Positions 60,108 through 64,000 of a stretch of DNA of 64,000 nt are shown piece by piece (the stretch's first letter is position 1; each line of letters opens with the position of its first letter). The position numbers and the translations under genes were made by a program. Location: contig NZ_MOLV01000007.1 of assembly GCF_001870785.1 (NCBI RefSeq), forward strand, positions 124,001 to 188,000, in the 5' to 3' direction. This stretch comes from Exiguobacterium sp. KRL4 (GTDB lineage: Bacteria; Bacillota; Bacilli; Exiguobacteriales; Exiguobacteriaceae). Below the pieces are notes generated by a model. That model saw nothing but the letters and a program-made list of their open reading frames with translations, did not search any database and was not told the origin of the DNA.

Positions 60108-61186
60108 CACGATGGCAAATCGGTTGGCGTTACGCCGTCTTGCTGTTCACAGTCCTCTCCCTCTGGGTCTATGCCCGAATTGACGGTGGGAATGTCGCTT
60201 CCTTGTTAGTGTATGTCATGGGAGGATTGACGATCTATTGGACGTTATTTTTAATCTGGCCGGTCACACAAGCGATTGCGACGCGTGAAGTGTCGAATAA
60301 GATGTTGGTTGCTGGGACCGATATTCCGGTCTCGCTCAAAGTCCGGCGGAAGTTTCCATTTCTTGTCGGATCTGTCGAGGTCAAAGAGGTCGTTCCAGCG
60401 GAGTTAAGTGAAGAACAACTGGACATTCGACATCCGCTCCGGGCCCATTACCGAAAAATCGAACACATTGAATACCTGATTCCGTCGATTCGCCGTGGGC
60501 TGTATCAAATTCCCGGTTGTGTGATCGAGATTCGAGATCCCTTTGGGTTGTTCATGCGTAAAAAACTGTATCCGGTTGAGACGTATCTGGCGGTTGAACC
60601 CGCTCGTTTAGCAGTTCAACTCCCACATGAAGACGACCGGGGAGACGGTGGGATTTCACCCGTCTCGCTTGATTTACGCCAGTCATCGTTTACCGTCGTC
60701 GGCGTAAGAGAATACGTCAGCGGGGACCGGATGAATCAGATTGATTGGAAAGCGACCGCAAAACGTCAAGGATTGATGACAAAAACGTTTGAACGGGAAC
60801 AGGAACGGGAGACGACGATTGTGTTTGATGAAGGAACCGTCAGTGATGATGATTTTGAACGCAGCATCTCGATGCTGGCTGCCGCGACGGATCAACTCAA
60901 CAAACGGCGCTTGAATTACCGGATTCATTTGGTCGGACATGGTGTCCAGTCGTTATCCTTACCACTCGAAGGCGCGAAACTGACCCATTATCTGATGACG
61001 GCTCAACCGAGTCGGACACGGTCGTTCATCGAGTCGTGGGAATACTCTTCGAAAGCGCTCCGACTAAACGGAAACGTCCTCTTCATCACACCTGACCTCG
61101 AATCCAACAATGAAATATGGATTTCAAAAGTCCGGCAGGAAGCGACCGTTCATGTCTACACACCAGAGAGGAGGGGCGATCAATGA
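60104..61186 (+). CDS. DUF58-domain membrane protein
   Basis: Protein of 360 residues. Two N-terminal membrane helices (VLLFTVLSLWVYARI, VYVMGGLTIYWTLFLIWPV) lead to a beta-rich domain and the DUF58 signature VREYVSGDRMNQIDWKATAK at about 200-220. A VWA-like C-terminus follows. It is probably the partner of the MoxR ATPase. The start overlaps the moxR stop and its stop overlaps the transglutaminase start. The cellular role is not established. Confidence 0.9.
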   Translation: MTRWQIGWRYAVLLFTVLSLWVYARIDGGNVASLLVYVMGGLTIYWTLFLIWPVTQAIATREVSNKMLVAGTDIPVSLKVRRKFPFLVGSVEVKEVVPAELSEEQLDIRHPLRAHYRKIEHIEYLIPSIRRGLYQIPGCVIEIRDPFGLFMRKKLYPVETYLAVEPARLAVQLPHEDDRGDGGISPVSLDLRQSSFTVVGVREYVSGDRMNQIDWKATAKRQGLMTKTFEREQERETTIVFDEGTVSDDDFERSISMLAAATDQLNKRRLNYRIHLVGHGVQSLSLPLEGAKLTHYLMTAQPSRTRSFIESWEYSSKALRLNGNVLFITPDLESNNEIWISKVRQEATVHVYTPERRGDQ

Positions 61187-63255
61187 TACGAAGATTGATC
61201 TGGAATTTACTTGCCGGTCTCCTGTTCGCCAGTTTCATGCCACCGCTGCTTGAGTTGACGACGTTCGAAAGTGTCGTCCCGTTTCTTCCGCTCTTGCTGA
61301 CGCCGCTTTTGTTATCACATGTCCGCCGAAGTTGGTTTTTACTTGGGAGTCTACTGGCGTTACTCATCTCTTTTTATTTCATCTTGATCCCGGGCGAAGC
61401 ACCGTGGAATCTGTTTCGTGAAATCGCAAGGGACATCAATCGAGTCATCAATGGTGAACTTCCGGGGCGAGCGGCCTTTGCCTTCTCGATCGGACTGATC
61501 AGTTTTCTGATCGGGTATCTTGCACGACGGACCTTTCCGAATCGTGGGTTCGTGTTTGGTCTTGCCCTTGGTGTGATTGGTTTCATTGCCTATTGTGATA
61601 CGTGGACCGACTATTCGGGTGAACAGTTTATCCTTTATCCGATTGTCCTTGCCATGCTGCTGTTATATGCAACAGAGGTCAGTGAGCGACCAACCGCATC
61701 TTACGTCCGACCGCTGAGTGCGTTATTGATCATCGGAGCCACCGTGGTGGCGGCCGTTCAAAGTCCCGTCATCACCGCGACATGGCAGGATAGTTGGTAT
61801 GACTGGACAGACGGATTTGAAGGTGAAGGGACATCGTCGAGTGCGATTCAAAAAGTAGGGTACGGCAACAATGACGAACAGTTGGGCGGTCCGTTTCAGA
61901 TGGACGACCGGGAAGTGTTCCAAGTCGAAAGCGAAGGCAGTCGTTACTGGCGGGTCGAGACAAAAGACATCTATACCGGAAAAGGCTGGGTGTCATCCAA
62001 ATCAGAACCGGAAATTGATTCACGAGGATTTTTCTCGAATTTCGGTGACGAAGTCGAGACGCGACAAGAACGGGCGACCTTCGAGTTATCTCGCGAACTT
62101 CCCTTTGTGCCGTACAACGGTGACAATGTCCGGTTGAGGGTGGATGAGCAACGACAAAATCTGTTGATCGATCCGGAAAACCAAAAGGTGTCTTACCTGG
62201 ATGACGCGGAACGGCAACAAAACTATCAAATTCAATATACGTATCCGTTGTTTACAGAAGAAATTCTTCAAACGGACGAACCGATCACGTTGTCCGAGAT
62301 GGAGCAAGACCGTTACTTGCAATTACCGGATAACCTGCCGGACCGGGTCCGTGATCTTGCGACAGAGATCGTCGCGGATGAGGACCGTCCGTGGGATAAA
62401 GCAAAAGCGATCGAAAATTATTTTGAACAGGAGAATTTTGAATACAATACGGAAGAAGTCGCCGTACCGAAAGAAAATCAAGATTACGTCGATCAATTTT
62501 TGTTCGAGACCAAACTTGGCTACTGTGACAACTTCTCGACGTCAGCGACAGTCCTACTCCGTGCCGCCGGTCTACCGGCCCGCTGGGTAAAAGGATTCAC
62601 CGGAGGCGATTCGGATGTCATCGGGGCTGCTGTGACGAGTTACACGGTCCGCAATAAAAATGCCCATTCATGGGTCGAAGTGTATATCGAAGGTCCGGGT
62701 TGGGTTCCACTTGAGCCGACGGTCAGCTTCGACGGTGCGGGACAGTATACGATCAACCAGGAAACAAATAACGAAACCGATCAAGCGAATCCGCAGCGTG
62801 ACACGGAAACGGACACCGAGACGGCGACGCCAGAGCGACCGCAAGAAAATCTGTTGGACGAAGAACAAACGACGACAACGACGCAAAGCGAACAACAATC
62901 GATTCCTGTTTGGCCGATTGTCGGTCTGCTTGTTGGTCTTCTGTTCCTTTATCTGTTCCGGAAACCGTTGATCCGGATGGCCGCGATTGTATTCTTCCGG
63001 AATCAACTCAATCGTCCGGAAGGGTTTAAACGGATGTACCGGTTCTTGTTACGCCGTCTCGATAAACAAGGATTTCACTATAAAGACGGGCGAACGCTTG
63101 CTGAGCTGGCGCATGAGGTCGACGGTTACTATGAGACCTATGCGATGCGACCACTGACCGATGCCTATGAACGAATGGTCTACGGCGGCGAATCGTTATC
63201 AACCGATAAAAAACGCGAATATTTCGAAAATATCATTCGGCGGATAGAGGGTTGA
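61183..63255 (+). CDS. Membrane-bound transglutaminase-like protein (TgpA/YebA type)
   Basis: Protein of about 690 residues. The N-terminus has six or so membrane helices (1-210), then an extracytoplasmic region. A transglutaminase-like core carries the catalytic Cys in KLGYCDNFSTSATVLLRAAG (about 447) and the His in NAHSWVEVYIEGPGW (about 493). A Thr/Glu/Gln-rich linker precedes a further helix (about 570-590) and a DUF4129-like cytoplasmic tail. It fits the MoxR-DUF58-transglutaminase module seen in B. subtilis as yeaC-yeaD-yebA, next to guaA there too. The substrate is unknown. The start is ATG 61183, coupled to the DUF58 stop. Confidence 0.9.
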   Translation: MIRRLIWNLLAGLLFASFMPPLLELTTFESVVPFLPLLLTPLLLSHVRRSWFLLGSLLALLISFYFILIPGEAPWNLFREIARDINRVINGELPGRAAFAFSIGLISFLIGYLARRTFPNRGFVFGLALGVIGFIAYCDTWTDYSGEQFILYPIVLAMLLLYATEVSERPTASYVRPLSALLIIGATVVAAVQSPVITATWQDSWYDWTDGFEGEGTSSSAIQKVGYGNNDEQLGGPFQMDDREVFQVESEGSRYWRVETKDIYTGKGWVSSKSEPEIDSRGFFSNFGDEVETRQERATFELSRELPFVPYNGDNVRLRVDEQRQNLLIDPENQKVSYLDDAERQQNYQIQYTYPLFTEEILQTDEPITLSEMEQDRYLQLPDNLPDRVRDLATEIVADEDRPWDKAKAIENYFEQENFEYNTEEVAVPKENQDYVDQFLFETKLGYCDNFSTSATVLLRAAGLPARWVKGFTGGDSDVIGAAVTSYTVRNKNAHSWVEVYIEGPGWVPLEPTVSFDGAGQYTINQETNNETDQANPQRDTETDTETATPERPQENLLDEEQTTTTTQSEQQSIPVWPIVGLLVGLLFLYLFRKPLIRMAAIVFFRNQLNRPEGFKRMYRFLLRRLDKQGFHYKDGRTLAELAHEVDGYYETYAMRPLTDAYERMVYGGESLSTDKKREYFENIIRRIEG

Positions 63256-63281
63256 TATTTTCGAATTGATACAGGTACAAT
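63252..63281 (+). promoter_or_regulatory. SigA promoter for guaA, overlapping the upstream stop codon
   Basis: TTGATA (63252-63257), an 18-nt spacer and TACAAT (63276-63281). The -35 element includes the stop codon of the transglutaminase gene. The guanine aptamer begins about 28 bp downstream. Confidence 0.7.
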
Positions 63282-63308
63282 GGGAACAACGTAAATCATA
63301 CATGCATC

Positions 63309-63382
63309 TCCTTTGTATATACTCGCGAATATGGCGTGAGAGTCTCTACCGGGTCACCTTAAACGACCTGACTATGAAGGAG
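63309..63382 (+). promoter_or_regulatory. Guanine-sensing purine riboswitch
   Basis: The aptamer has P1 from CTCCTTTGTATA and TATGAAGGAG. The conserved core is GAATATGGCGTGAGAGTCTC, CTACCGGGTCACC, and TAAACGACCTGACTATG. The specificity base in GA-C-TATG is C (equivalent to C74 of xpt), which predicts guanine or hypoxanthine rather than adenine. It precedes guaA, whose product makes GMP. Confidence 0.93.
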
Positions 63383-63426
63383 CAGACCCTTCGTATACAC
63401 TTTTTGTGAAGCGGCCTGCTCTTTTT
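63380..63426 (+). terminator. Riboswitch-controlled terminator of guaA
   Basis: GAGCAGACC pairs with GGCCTGCTC, with an inner CTTC/GAAG, followed by TTTTT. The 5' side begins within the 3' strand of aptamer helix P1, giving mutually exclusive folds. Confidence 0.88.
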
Positions 63427-63498
63427 CCATTTTCTTATGGGGGAAGAGTGGGCTTTTTTCATCGGGTTACGCATGAAATTGGAAAGGCGGGAATAGAT

Positions 63499-64000
63499 TT
63501 GGAAGCACATTTGGACCAAGAAATGATCCTCGTCCTCGACTTTGGAGGTCAGTACAATCAATTGATCACACGCCGCATCCGTGATCTCGGAGTTTACAGT
63601 GAACTGCATTCGCATAAGATCACTGCAGCAGAAGTGAAAGACATCGCACCAGCCGGTATCATCTTCTCAGGTGGACCACGAAGTGTCTACGCAGAAGACG
63701 CCTACCGCTGTGATCCAGCAATCTTTGACCTCGGCATTCCGATTTTCGGAATCTGTTACGGTATGCAATTGATGTCGCAACACTTTGGTGGAACGGTCGA
63801 ACGTGCCGGACACCGTGAGTATGGGAAAGCGACATTGACACTCAATGATCCATCACCTATGTATGCGAACCTTCCACTCGAACAAACGGTTTGGATGAGC
63901 CACAGTGACCTCGTCACATCGGTACCAAACGGATTTGTCGTCGATGGAACAAACGTCTCATGTCCAATTGCTTCGATCAAGAATGAAGAATTGAAAATGT
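63499..64000 (+). CDS. guaA: GMP synthase, glutamine amidotransferase N-terminus (3' end outside window)
   Basis: The first 167 codons of glutamine-hydrolysing GMP synthase. The class I amidotransferase domain shows [31 protein letters not shown] and the nucleophile motif [10 protein letters not shown]. The start is taken as the TTG at 63499, 8 nt after AAAGGCGGG (63482-63490). This gives a short extension EAHLDQE before MILVLDFGG, similar to the B. subtilis start; the internal ATG at 63523 has no ribosome-binding site. Transcription is controlled by the upstream guanine riboswitch. Confidence 0.92.
   Translation, partial: MEAHLDQEMILVLDFGGQYNQLITRRIRDLGVYSELHSHKITAAEVKDIAPAGIIFSGGPRSVYAEDAYRCDPAIFDLGIPIFGICYGMQLMSQHFGGTVERAGHREYGKATLTLNDPSPMYANLPLEQTVWMSHSDLVTSVPNGFVVDGTNVSCPIASIKNEELKM

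Overview
The window reads as a chromosomal segment of a low-to-mid GC Bacilli species. Strong AAGGAGG ribosome-binding sites, GTG and TTG starts, S-box, guanidine and guanine riboswitches, a DinR-type LexA box and the gene set point this way. Exiguobacterium is my best guess at genus; that is inference, not a database result. There is no rRNA, tRNA, insertion sequence, prophage or CRISPR array. The partial genes are at the two ends (an unknown CDS at the left, guaA at the right), and one dehydrogenase pseudogene lies at about 41.1-41.6 kb.

Layout. (1) 0-12.4 kb, + strand: a galactoside operon ganS-ganP-ganQ-ganA-alpha-galactosidase-galK-galE-galT-galM. It covers lipoprotein-dependent uptake, cytoplasmic cleavage of beta- and alpha-galactosides, then the complete Leloir pathway. 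(2) 12.5-30.4 kb: after ogt comes what I read as an L-phenylalanine catabolic island. One arm (- strand) holds an FlK-type thioesterase, a phenylalanine dehydrogenase, and all subunits of a 2-oxoacid dehydrogenase complex (E1 alpha, E1 beta, E2, E3). The divergent arm (+ strand) is a paa operon: paaK, paaABCD, an EthD-like gene, paaF, an aldehyde dehydrogenase, paaH, paaJ, paaG and the regulator paaX. A PaaY-like protein lies next to paaX. The likely flow is Phe to phenylpyruvate to phenylacetyl-CoA (directly, by the oxoacid dehydrogenase), then epoxidation and beta-oxidation-like steps. paaK itself carries an internal in-frame deletion of about 66 residues that removes a core adenylation motif. 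(3) 30.5-52.7 kb: housekeeping and stress genes. These are a nitronate monooxygenase-like protein, a DUF606 transporter pair, msrA under an S-box, an M20 amidohydrolase, a large SH3/NlpC-P60 wall hydrolase, a guanidine-riboswitch-controlled SMR pair, YflT, an aldo/keto reductase, an EAL protein, lemA-TPM, uppP, a Cd/Zn ATPase, a ZIP transporter, an SOS-type Y-family polymerase with YolD, and a pentapeptide repeat protein. (4) 52.9-58.7 kb: methionine salvage, mtnWXBD (-) and mtnKA (+), diverging from two back-to-back S-boxes. (5) 58.7-59.1 kb: an uncharacterised structured RNA with a tiny ORF, a SigB-like promoter and a strong terminator. (6) 59.1-64 kb: a MoxR/DUF58/transglutaminase operon and a guanine-riboswitch-controlled guaA.

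Most worth following up: the phenylalanine island with its damaged paaK, the leader-ORF RNA at 58.8-59.05 kb, the folded element at 47.72-47.87 kb, and the S-box in front of msrA. Domain and family calls come from reading the translations against remembered families; no search was run.
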